Shown here: one piece after another, positions 9,331 through 18,579 of the stretch
Layout: each line of letters opens with the position of its first letter
Numbering within the stretch: the first letter of the stretch is position 1
Origin: Bacteroidales bacterium
Lineage (GTDB): Bacteria; Bacteroidota; Bacteroidia; Bacteroidales; Bacteroidaceae
Direction: 5' to 3'
Length of the DNA stretch: 35,467 bases
Assembly: GCA_012518235.1 (NCBI GenBank)
Contig: JAAYSY010000270.1
Location: 1 to 35,467, forward strand
Notes under the pieces: model-generated
Seen by the model: the letters and a program-made list of their open reading frames with translations, nothing else
Told to the model about the DNA's origin: nothing
Databases searched by the model: none
Translations under genes and position numbers: made by a program

Positions 9331-9373
9331 GGTCTTAAGTTGTTATATTGTAATGACTTAAGATCTTTTTTTT
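9331..9373. terminator. Intrinsic terminator between convergent phosphatase and recQ genes
   Basis: GGTCTTAAGT...ACTTAAGATC stem followed by a run of Ts; A run on the other side suggests bidirectionality. Confidence 0.75.
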
Positions 9374-9381
9374 GTGTGGTG

Positions 9382-11292
9382 TTATTTATGAGGTAAGTGA
9401 AGCATTCCATCCTTGAAATGTATTTCATTTTCTGCTATTAAGAAACGGATGATTGGTAAAACCTCTTCTTTTTTAAGGTGTAGTTCATTTGCTAACTCAT
9501 AAGGTGGGTATGATTTTTTTACTAGTAAATCAAGAATAGATTGCTTAGTCATTGTAAACTGCTGATTTGTTATTTGATCTTCTCCTTTTATGTTGTTTAA
9601 ACAAACATCACATTGTTTACAAGTGTTATTATTGTGTTCACCAAAGTAATTCAGTAATAGTCTACTCCTGCAAATAGACTCAGTACTGGCATAATAAATC
9701 ATTGAGTTGATTCGTTCTTCATACCCCTCTTTTCTGTCTTCATATGCTGATCTAGGGATAAAGATATTATTGGTTTCTATACGTTCTCTTGTGTAGATGA
9801 TATAAGGTGTTTTTTTACGAGGAATATAATGAATAATTCCTCTTTTTGAAAGATATATTAATAAGTGATATACTGTTTCTCTATTGGTATTTGTTTTATT
9901 AGCTATCGTTTCTTCTTGTATATAGACGTAGTCTGTAAAAACACCTGTGTAGGATCGCAAAATAACTTGTATAACTCCTTCAGCTTCTTTACTTAGCTCT
10001 CTTAATTGATAGAGTTGATTACGTCGTAGACGAAATAAAATACGTGAGTTCGACTCTTGTTCATCAGTATACTCTATGTAACCAGCTTGTGTAAGAATAC
10101 GTAAGGCACTATCAACAGGAACAGGAAAGAACTTAAAATTGACACAGAACTCTTCTAAATTGAATTCATAAATACAGCCTTTTCCATCACCCATTGCCAT
10201 TTGGTAATAGTACTGTAGTGATTCATAGACTCTTTTGATGTATTCCTTTTCTGGAAATGTATCTCGTATCCTTTTGAGTAAAGCCGTTTTATCTGTTTTT
10301 GCGTACAGTAAAATAGCATAGGCTTTATTACCATCTCTACCCGCTCTACCCGCTTCTTGAAAATAAGCTTCAGGTGAGTCGGGTAAATCCAAATGAATTA
10401 CTTGCCTTACATTTGGTTTGTCTATTCCCATACCGAAAGCATTGGTGGCAACTATGATTCTGTATCTATCATTCATCCATAGTTGTTGCCTCTCATCTTT
10501 TTTTATGTTGGATATGCCTGCGTGGTAATAGGTCGCTGTAAAACCATGTTGATTTAATAACTGAGACACCTCTCTAGTTCGCCTTCTGCTTCGGACATAA
10601 ACAATGCTGCTTCCTGTAGTATTGTTAAGTATATGTAGAAGTTCTCCTTGTTTGTCTTCAGTTTTACGTACTACATAAGCCAAGTTTTTTCGCTCAAAGC
10701 TTGTTCTAAAAACATTCTCTTTTTTGAATAAGAGTCGTTCTTGAATGTCCTTAACTACTTCAGGAGTAGCTGTAGCAGTCAGCGCTAAAATAGGAGTATG
10801 AGGCAAAAGAGTTCTTATATTCGCAATGTTAAGGTAAGCAGGTCGAAAATCGTATCCCCATTGGGATATACAATGACTTTCATCTACTGTTATTAAATTA
10901 ACATTCATTGAGTGCAGTTTGGTTTGAAAAATCTCTGTATCTAAACGTTCTGGTGATATGTATAAAAACTTATAGTTTCCATAAATACAATTCTCCAAAG
11001 CAGAAATAATTTCATGTCTATTCATTCCAGAATAAATAGCTAACGCTTTTATTCCTCTTGCCCGAAGATTTTCAACTTGATCTTTCATTAAAGCAATGAG
11101 AGGGGTTATAACTAGGCAAATTCCATCTTTAGCTAAAGCCGAAACTTGGAACGTTATTGATTTACCTCCTCCCGTAGGCATTAATCCTAATGTGTCTTTT
11201 CCTTCATAGACACTTTTAATAATATCCTCTTGGAGTTCACGAAATTCATCAAAACCCCAATACTTTTTAAGTATAGATAGAAAAAGATTCAT
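9382..11292 (-). CDS. recQ: RecQ-family ATP-dependent DNA helicase
   Basis: 'GLMPTGGGKSITFQ', 'VDESHCISQWGYDFRPAY', 'GRAGRDG', zinc-binding cysteines 'CRSRLLLNYFGEHNNNTCKQCDVC'. Confidence 0.96.
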   Translation of the reverse strand: MNLFLSILKKYWGFDEFRELQEDIIKSVYEGKDTLGLMPTGGGKSITFQVSALAKDGICLVITPLIALMKDQVENLRARGIKALAIYSGMNRHEIISALENCIYGNYKFLYISPERLDTEIFQTKLHSMNVNLITVDESHCISQWGYDFRPAYLNIANIRTLLPHTPILALTATATPEVVKDIQERLLFKKENVFRTSFERKNLAYVVRKTEDKQGELLHILNNTTGSSIVYVRSRRRTREVSQLLNQHGFTATYYHAGISNIKKDERQQLWMNDRYRIIVATNAFGMGIDKPNVRQVIHLDLPDSPEAYFQEAGRAGRDGNKAYAILLYAKTDKTALLKRIRDTFPEKEYIKRVYESLQYYYQMAMGDGKGCIYEFNLEEFCVNFKFFPVPVDSALRILTQAGYIEYTDEQESNSRILFRLRRNQLYQLRELSKEAEGVIQVILRSYTGVFTDYVYIQEETIANKTNTNRETVYHLLIYLSKRGIIHYIPRKKTPYIIYTRERIETNNIFIPRSAYEDRKEGYEERINSMIYYASTESICRSRLLLNYFGEHNNNTCKQCDVCLNNIKGEDQITNQQFTMTKQSILDLLVKKSYPPYELANELHLKKEEVLPIIRFLIAENEIHFKDGMLHLPHK

Positions 11293-11305
11293 AATGCATT
11301 AAGAA

Positions 11306-13030
11306 TTAAGAATCGATTCGTGGTTTAATATCTTCTATTTGAAGTTGTATTTCGCCTTTTTTGTAAATATTCTCTTCTATGGTATAACAGATATCAAAAG
11401 CTTGTTTTGTCTTTATATATCGCACATGGGAGCTTTGTCCAAAGGCAATTCCATTCATTATACTATTGGAGTTGTTATCAACGAGTTCTAACTTAATGTG
11501 AGCTTGATTTCTGCCTACTACTTTACTAGTACCATAGTCGTAAACATGGTGGGTAGAGAATATGGGTTTTTCATTGGTTGGGCCAAAAGGCTCAAAGCGC
11601 TGTAAGTTTTTTAGAAACTTCTTCGTAATATCTTTGAACTCTAGCTCAGCATCAATTTGTAAAACGGCGTTAGTCTGTTCGGGTAAGATGTTTTCTGCTA
11701 CATATTTTTCAAATCGTTTAGCAAAAATAGGTACATTTTCAACTCGCATAGATAACCCTGCTGCATAGGTGTGTCCTCCGAAGCTATCTAGTAAATCTCG
11801 ACAATGTTCAATGGCTTTATAAACATCAAATCCAGGAACTGATCGAGCTGATCCTGTAGCGTAATTTTCTGTTCGTGTTAATACGACAGCAGGTCTATAG
11901 TACTCCTCAGTTAAACGAGAAGCAACAATACCAATAACCCCTTTATGCCACGATTCATTGTATAACACAATAGAGCGTTTACTATCTAACTCTTTATACT
12001 CATCAACAATTCTATTCGCTTCTTCAGTAACTCCTTTATCTAAATCTTTTCGAGCCTCATTGTATTGGTTAATTTGCTCTGCTTTTTCTCGTGCCAGCTG
12101 ATAATTATTTTCTACCAATAAATCTACCGCTTCTTTTCCACTTTGCATGCGACCAGAAGCATTTATCCGCGGTCCAATTTTAAATATAATATCACTGGTT
12201 GTAATGTCTTTTTTTGTTAAGCTAGTAATATCAATAATTGCTTTTAATCCCACACAAGGATGTCTATTGAGCTGTTTTAAACCGTGGAATGTTAATATCC
12301 TATTTTCGCCACAGATAGGTACAATATCAGAAGCAACACTTACAGCGACTAAGTCGAGTAGCGGTTTTAGCCTTCTAAATTTAATACCATTATTTATAGC
12401 AAATCCTTGCATGAATTTGAAGCCCACACCACAACCCGATAGGTGGGTGTACGGATATGTATTGTCCAATCGTTTAGGATTTAATATGGCCACAGCGGGA
12501 GGTAGAACCTCATCGGGTACGTGATGATCGCAGATTATAAAATCTATACCCTTTTTCTTTGCATAAGCTATCTGCTTTACAGCTTTAATGCCACAGTCAA
12601 GAACAATAATTAAGCTAACTCCATCTTCATAAGCAAAGTCTATTCCTTGTTTAGAAACTCCATATCCTTCATCATCTCTATCTGGAATATAATAGGTAAT
12701 GTTGGAGTATATTTGTCTAATGAATTTATAGACTAAAGCTACAGCTGTTGTACCATCTACGTCATAATCACCATAAACCAGTATGCGTTCTTTTGACCCA
12801 ATAGCTTTATTTAATCGATCTACAGCAATATCCATATCTTGCATAAGAAAAGGATCGTGAAGTTCTTTTAAGTCTGGCTGAAAGAAACGTTCTACCTCTT
12901 CTTTCGTTTTGATATTTCTTTGCTGTAATAATTGTCCTAAGATGGGATGAATATTTAATTCTTTAGCTAATTCTATGCTTTCATTTTTTTGTTCTTCTGT
13001 TAAGGGTTGATAATTCCATTTGTAGTTCAT
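11306..13030 (-). CDS. recJ: Single-stranded-DNA-specific exonuclease RecJ
   Basis: DHH motifs 'VYGDYDVDGTTAVAL', 'CDHHVPDE', 'GGHTYAAGLSM'. Confidence 0.96.
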   Translation of the reverse strand: MNYKWNYQPLTEEQKNESIELAKELNIHPILGQLLQQRNIKTKEEVERFFQPDLKELHDPFLMQDMDIAVDRLNKAIGSKERILVYGDYDVDGTTAVALVYKFIRQIYSNITYYIPDRDDEGYGVSKQGIDFAYEDGVSLIIVLDCGIKAVKQIAYAKKKGIDFIICDHHVPDEVLPPAVAILNPKRLDNTYPYTHLSGCGVGFKFMQGFAINNGIKFRRLKPLLDLVAVSVASDIVPICGENRILTFHGLKQLNRHPCVGLKAIIDITSLTKKDITTSDIIFKIGPRINASGRMQSGKEAVDLLVENNYQLAREKAEQINQYNEARKDLDKGVTEEANRIVDEYKELDSKRSIVLYNESWHKGVIGIVASRLTEEYYRPAVVLTRTENYATGSARSVPGFDVYKAIEHCRDLLDSFGGHTYAAGLSMRVENVPIFAKRFEKYVAENILPEQTNAVLQIDAELEFKDITKKFLKNLQRFEPFGPTNEKPIFSTHHVYDYGTSKVVGRNQAHIKLELVDNNSNSIMNGIAFGQSSHVRYIKTKQAFDICYTIEENIYKKGEIQLQIEDIKPRIDS

Positions 13031-13210
13031 TATATATGTTATTTTCTTTTTATCGAGTCTGAAGGTTTACTTAGAAAAGTAGAACCTGTTGTAAAATTAC
13101 GAAAAAAAGATGGAATGTTATTGTTTATTTTAGGTTATTAATAGAATCAAAATCGAATTGTCTCAGCCTTTCTTATTCTGCATGCATCTTTTGTTTTTTT
13201 AATTATCGAG

Positions 13211-13275
13211 TGCCTCGTATGACTAGGGCAAGCGAGGCATTTGACCTAGTCATATGAGGTGGATGACTAGGTCAA
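13211..13275. repeat. Cluster of overlapping inverted repeats (three copies of ATGACTAGG[G/T]CAA, direct-inverted-direct)
   Basis: CCTCGTATGACTAGG (13213-13227) pairs with CCTAGTCATATGAGG (13245-13259); TTGACCTAGTCAT (13241-13253) pairs perfectly with ATGACTAGGTCAA (13263-13275); TGCCTCG (13211-13217) pairs with CGAGGCA (13233-13239). Confidence 0.9.
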
Positions 13276-13474
13276 GTTAAATAGATGCTTTTGCTCGTTC
13301 TAGGGGGGTAATTATAAGTTTTCTGGAATATTTTAGTACTTAACTTTTGTTCTAAGGTTGTTTTTAAGTAAAAAACGTATTGAACATGTATTGTTGTATA
13401 GTGACTCATTTTTAATGTAATAATGAACATATTATAAGTATATTGAAACATTCTAATATTATTAAATTAAGACA

Positions 13475-15507
13475 ATGAAAAAAATACATTTATTATTTTT
13501 GCTTCTCTTCTTATTACTTGTGAGTTGTATAGAGAAAAACTATACAATAACAGTGGTTGATAGACCAAATATGAACCATCAAAGTAAAAACTATAAAATA
13601 GAGCACCTCTTCAAAACTCTAGTTTCATAAAGCTACCTAGTGGTAGTATTAAGCCTGGAGGGTGGTTGAAGAAGTATTTGGAACTGCAACGAGATGGGTT
13701 AACAGGACATTTAGGTGAAATTAGTGCTTGGTTGGAAAAAGAGAATAATGCCTGGTTAGAAAAAGGAGGTGATCATGGTTGGGAAGAAGTTCCTTATTGG
13801 TTAAAAGGATATAGTGTAATAGGCTATACTCTAAATGATCAATCGATGATAGATGAAACCAAAATTTGGATTGAGTCTGTTTTAGCAAGTCAACAAGAGG
13901 ATGGTTATTTTGGTCCAATAAATGAACGAAATGGAAAAAGAGAATTGTGGGCTCATATGATTATGCTGTGGTGTTTACAGTCGTATTATGAATTTACTGA
14001 AGATCATCGTGTTTTAGATTTAATGACTAATTATTTTAAGTGGCAATTACAAGTGCCAGATGAGAACTTCTTAAAAGATTATTGGGAAAACAGTAGGGGA
14101 GGAGATAACTTATTAAGTGTTTTATGGTTATATAATAGAACAGGAGATGAATTTCTACTAGAATTAGCAGAAAAGACACATCGGAATACAGCCGATTGGA
14201 CACAATCTACAACACTCCCTAACTGGCATAATGTAAACATTGCTCAAAGCTTTAGAGAGCCAGCTACTTATTATGTATTAACTGGAGACTCTTCTATGTT
14301 ACGAGCTTCGTATAATGTACACGATTTAATACGTAGAACCTTTGGGCAAGTACCAGGGGGAATGTTTGGAGCCGATGAGAATGCCCGTTTAGGTTATATC
14401 GATCCTCGACAAGGTACTGAAACCTGTGGATTTGTTGAGCAAATGGCCTCCGATGAAATTATGTTTCGTATAACAGGTGATCCTTTTTGGGCTGAGCATT
14501 GTGAAGACGTAGCTTTTAATTCTTACCCTGCTTCTGTTATGCCAGACTTTAAGGCTTTACGTTACATAACTAGTCCGAATCATGTAATGAGTGATTCTGA
14601 AAATCATCATCCAGGAATAGATAATAGCGGTCCTTTTTTATCTATGAATCCTTTTAGTAGTCGTTGCTGTCAGCATAATCATACGCAAGGCTGGCCTTAT
14701 TATATTGAAAACTTAGTGTTAGCTACATCCGATAATGGAGTAGCTATTGCATTGTATGGTGAGTGTAGTAGTACTATAAAAGTAGCTAATAATGTCCCAA
14801 TTAAGTTATATGAATCGACAAATTATCCATTTGATGAGAAAGTTGTTTTTACAATAGAGACTAACGAACCTGTTCAATTTCCCTTTTATTTTAGAATACC
14901 TTCATGGGCTATTGGAGCAAAACTACATATAAATGGAAAGAGTGTAACAGACGAAATAGTACCTGGTAAATATGCTTGTATTGAAAGAGAGTGGAAAAAT
15001 AATGATGAAGTTGAGCTTCTATTTCCTATGAGTTTTTCAATAAGAGAGTGGCAGGTGAATCAGCAGAGTGTTAGTGTGAATTATGGCCCATTAACTTACT
15101 CTTTATATATAAAAGAAAACTATATAGAGAAAGATAGTAAAGAGACTGCGATATGGGATTCAAAATGGCAGAAAAATGCAGATCCTCAAAAATGGCCTAC
15201 AACGGAAATTTATCCAGCTAGTTCTTGGAATTACTCTTTAGTTTTTAAAAAAGGTGATTTATTTAAAGATTTCAATGTAGTAAAAAGAGAGTGGCCGACT
15301 AATAATTTTCCTTTTACTCCCGAAACAGTACCTTTTAAAATAAAAGCCAAAGCACGAAAAGTTCCTTCTTGGACTCTTGATGAAACGGGATTATGTGGTG
15401 TGTTACCTTTTGATAATGTTAAGAGAGGTGAGCTGGAAGAGGTAGAGCTTATTCCAATGGGAGCTGCAAGATTAAGAGTGTCTTCTTTTCCTAAAACAAT
15501 AGAATAA
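13475..15507 (+). pseudogene. GH127/DUF1680-family (beta-L-arabinofuranosidase-like) lipoprotein, interrupted by an apparent one-base deletion near 13595-13598
   Basis: Lipoprotein signal MKKIHLLFLLLFLLLVSC... from 13475 runs out of frame to a stop at 13628; the next frame continues NRAPLQNSSFIKLPSGSIKPGGWLKKYLELQ... into the long ORF (track start 13666 is TTG); DUF1680 motif 'SRCCQHNHTQGWPYY'. Confidence 0.75.
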
Positions 15508-15531
15508 AGAAATTACCTTATAGATATAAAG

Positions 15532-15583
15532 ATAAGATTCTTCACAAGAGAAATAAAAAAAGACCTCTTGTGAAGAATCTTAT
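15532..15583. terminator. 19-bp perfect inverted repeat between convergent genes, possible bidirectional terminator
   Basis: ATAAGATTCTTCACAAGAG (15532-15550) and CTCTTGTGAAGAATCTTAT (15565-15583) are exact reverse complements; 14-nt loop; no clean T tract on the plus strand. Confidence 0.6.
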
Positions 15584-15601
15584 AAAATGGGTGCTGAGTT
15601 A

Positions 15602-18244
15602 TCAGTCTCTTACTAGTTCTGAAACATTGTAGATAATAAATCCTTCATCGCTTACACCTTCAATAATTATAGAATAGGTAGTTGGTGTATCTGCAGTGTA
15701 AAAATCGAAGTAGGCGTCTCCTTTGGTTTCAATACGAACATCAGGTTTCCAATAGATGGTTGTTCTTAAGTCAGGTGTCGATGATTTATAGGCTTCGTGG
15801 CTATCGTAATGAGGAGAGTAAAACTCTACAGTTTGTTGATAACCTAAAGGTTGAATATTTTTGATGTTATCAGCAGGGGGTGACTTTATAAAACGTCCTT
15901 CTTTCATTGTGAATACAATTGAGGGTTTCATATTAGCAACACCAAATCCATCTTTAATAACAAAAGCACTTTCAATATCTTCAAAAACAAGTAGGTCTAA
16001 ATCGAACTCATCATAATCTCTAACTATATCATCTATTATAATTTGTGCATCCTGGTTTCTAATTTGTGGTTTACCATTCGTAACATAGATGCCTAAGTGA
16101 ATAAGTAAGGAGCTCATGTTGTTAATGCCAAACTTTTTAAATGACTCCTCATCAAGAATTTCACCTCCAGTTACTGGACTATAATAGCGAGAACGTGTAG
16201 CCTCTTTTTTCTTTGCTGTTACAACTAGTTCATCTAAGTCGATTAAACGCATACCATGTTCTAGTACATATTGTTGATCTGCTTTTTTGATGTAACTATT
16301 GTCGATAGCGTGATCTTCTTTTTTTCTTAATGGAGGAAGAGTTTCTATTTCGGGTGCTAATTTATCGGGAAATAAATCAAGAATAACCTTATCATTTCCT
16401 TTTCCAGTTAAAGCCTCAACAACAATTAGTGTGCTATCAGGAAATTCAAAATCTTTGAAGGTGAAAAAACCTGTATTATTAGCTTCAGTAAGTTGAAAGT
16501 CAACAAAGTTATCTTTTATTCCAATCAATTTTACTTGTCCATTTTTTCCTGAGCTAAAGAGCTTTCCTTGAATTCTACCCGATAGAGTTTGACTTAATTC
16601 AGGTTCTATAGTAGGGGTTTCATATTCACCCTTTATAACCTTTTCCATATTATATCTTCTCCATCCTTGGGTAAGCATAAGATAGTCAAGGTTTAGCTTA
16701 TTAGTTCTATCATCTTTGGTGAGATAGGCTGCTGGTGATTCAATGTAACCTTTTAAATCTGAAGACAATAGAAGATAAGAGACGATATTATTACTATTGT
16801 TTAATTTAATATCGTTATTATCAATAACAGAAACGGAAAAATTTCCAGATAAAGGCTGCTCATCTTGTGTTGTAATATGGGCTATAGCACGAACCTCTTC
16901 ACGCCGATCGAAACGATTTTTATTGGTTGTTAATGTGGTTTTTGCTAGTTGTGTATTATCTGAGTTGAAGAGTAAGCGTTCACTCACAATGTTTTTATCT
17001 TTATCATAAAGAATAATATTAGAAATACCATAGGGTAGTGTGTTGCTATTGATTGGTAGAAAACTAACTTTAGAATTCCATGGCATGTTATATAGTGGAA
17101 TACCTCTGCTGTGAATTAATAAATACAGGGAGTCGTTTTCTTGATATGATGCTGATTTATTTACCGAAAGATAGATTTGGTCTTTTCTCCAATTTGCACT
17201 GAGGCTATAATGTGCCGTTTGTTCTATAGGAAGATTGAATTTTTTGGTTACACCATCAGCATTTGTACCTACTACATAATAGGTTTTTCCCTCTTCTATA
17301 AAACTAGTAAATATTCCCATACCAAAAGAGTTTGTTTTAAACTCTTGCAATACAGTCCCTTCATTATTGATGAGTTTTCCAGTGAGCTGTTCTGAAAGAC
17401 CATTGGGTTTCATTGCTTTGAAGGCTACTTTTATAGGTGTTCCTGTTAAGTAATGGCCGCCTTCTGGGAAAAAGGATAGATCAAAGTCGTCTTCAGGGTA
17501 TGGGACAACGATGTACTTTTTATATTTAAGACCATTCACTTCAAAATTAAGGAGCACTGTTCTGAATTTATCTTCTCGAGGAAACCGAAAAGAAATGGAA
17601 GATATAAAATCAGCACTTGGGTGAAGCTCACGTACTCTTTTATCACTAAACTCTAGGTTGATTTTATCTGGTTTGATAATTTCTTTTTTAGAGTTATCTA
17701 TAATTTTAATGGATGCCTTTACTTCTTCATTATTTTTATAGGTAAATTCTGTGGTTGCATCAATTTTTAAAAGTTTAGGGTTAGAAATATAAACAGCTTG
17801 TTTGTATAAGTAGTCATCTCCAATATTTTTCATAAACTCAGTATAGGCTCTTATAGAGTATTGTCCTTCAATTAGATTCTCTTCTAAGCTGAGATGTCCA
17901 TAGAATAAACCCGTGGAATCAGGTCTTATTTTAACTCTGTTTTCAACTTCCCCAAGAGGATTAATTAAGTCAACATATGCATATCGACTAGCATTAGCTT
18001 GTTTGTTGAATACAGCATCTACTAAATGAATACGAAACCAAATCTTTTCACCTGAAATATAGTGGGGCTTATCTGTGTGGACATATAACTTTTCTTGCGG
18101 ATAGACCTTAATTTGCTCTACAAGTTGAGATGATATTTTATTGATGAATAGCTCTTCAATAGGGGATGTCGTAGCTGATTGTTCCTGGGCAATAAGTGTT
18201 GTACTAAATAATAAACAGAGTGTAATTAGTAAGGTATTTTTCAT
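15602..18244 (-). CDS. Large exported protein with MG2-like and TonB-plug-like regions
   Basis: Signal peptide; 'YPQEKLYVHTDKPHYISGEKIWFRIHLVD' resembles MG2 domains; C-terminal 'EESFKKFGINNMSSLLIHLG' plug-like segment. Confidence 0.7.
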   Translation of the reverse strand: MKNTLLITLCLLFSTTLIAQEQSATTSPIEELFINKISSQLVEQIKVYPQEKLYVHTDKPHYISGEKIWFRIHLVDAVFNKQANASRYAYVDLINPLGEVENRVKIRPDSTGLFYGHLSLEENLIEGQYSIRAYTEFMKNIGDDYLYKQAVYISNPKLLKIDATTEFTYKNNEEVKASIKIIDNSKKEIIKPDKINLEFSDKRVRELHPSADFISSISFRFPREDKFRTVLLNFEVNGLKYKKYIVVPYPEDDFDLSFFPEGGHYLTGTPIKVAFKAMKPNGLSEQLTGKLINNEGTVLQEFKTNSFGMGIFTSFIEEGKTYYVVGTNADGVTKKFNLPIEQTAHYSLSANWRKDQIYLSVNKSASYQENDSLYLLIHSRGIPLYNMPWNSKVSFLPINSNTLPYGISNIILYDKDKNIVSERLLFNSDNTQLAKTTLTTNKNRFDRREEVRAIAHITTQDEQPLSGNFSVSVIDNNDIKLNNSNNIVSYLLLSSDLKGYIESPAAYLTKDDRTNKLNLDYLMLTQGWRRYNMEKVIKGEYETPTIEPELSQTLSGRIQGKLFSSGKNGQVKLIGIKDNFVDFQLTEANNTGFFTFKDFEFPDSTLIVVEALTGKGNDKVILDLFPDKLAPEIETLPPLRKKEDHAIDNSYIKKADQQYVLEHGMRLIDLDELVVTAKKKEATRSRYYSPVTGGEILDEESFKKFGINNMSSLLIHLGIYVTNGKPQIRNQDAQIIIDDIVRDYDEFDLDLLVFEDIESAFVIKDGFGVANMKPSIVFTMKEGRFIKSPPADNIKNIQPLGYQQTVEFYSPHYDSHEAYKSSTPDLRTTIYWKPDVRIETKGDAYFDFYTADTPTTYSIIIEGVSDEGFIIYNVSELVRD

Positions 18245-18511
18245 GATAATTTAATTATGACCAGTAATTTAAAGGTTGACGGAAACAAAAGGCTCTAATT
18301 ATTTCAAAGTCTTACACTGTAAAAGTAAGCAATAAGAAAGCGAAATAAAACTGTTTGCTTACAATAATATATAAGACTATGATTTAGGTCAAAGGTTTAA
18401 AGTTTTCACCTGAATTTTATTTGTTAATATTAATCATTGAATATTTGAAAACGGATACGGAAATATTTATTTATATGTCTTCTAATTGACGATTATCAGC
18501 TCTATATGTCG

Positions 18512-18519
18512 TATCTTTG
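18512..18519 (+). promoter_or_regulatory. Putative -7 element (TATCTTTG) upstream of pflB
   Basis: Matches TAnnTTTG; the nearest upstream TTG is at slightly long spacing (23 nt). Confidence 0.45.
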
Positions 18520-18579
18520 CACTCTCAAAGTAAAAAGATATTATTTAGGTTTAATAAGTAAAAGGTATAAGTTATTGAA

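Noticed and set aside
12147-12524. 125-aa plus-strand ORF
   Set aside because: Antisense to conserved recJ sequence; shadow ORF.
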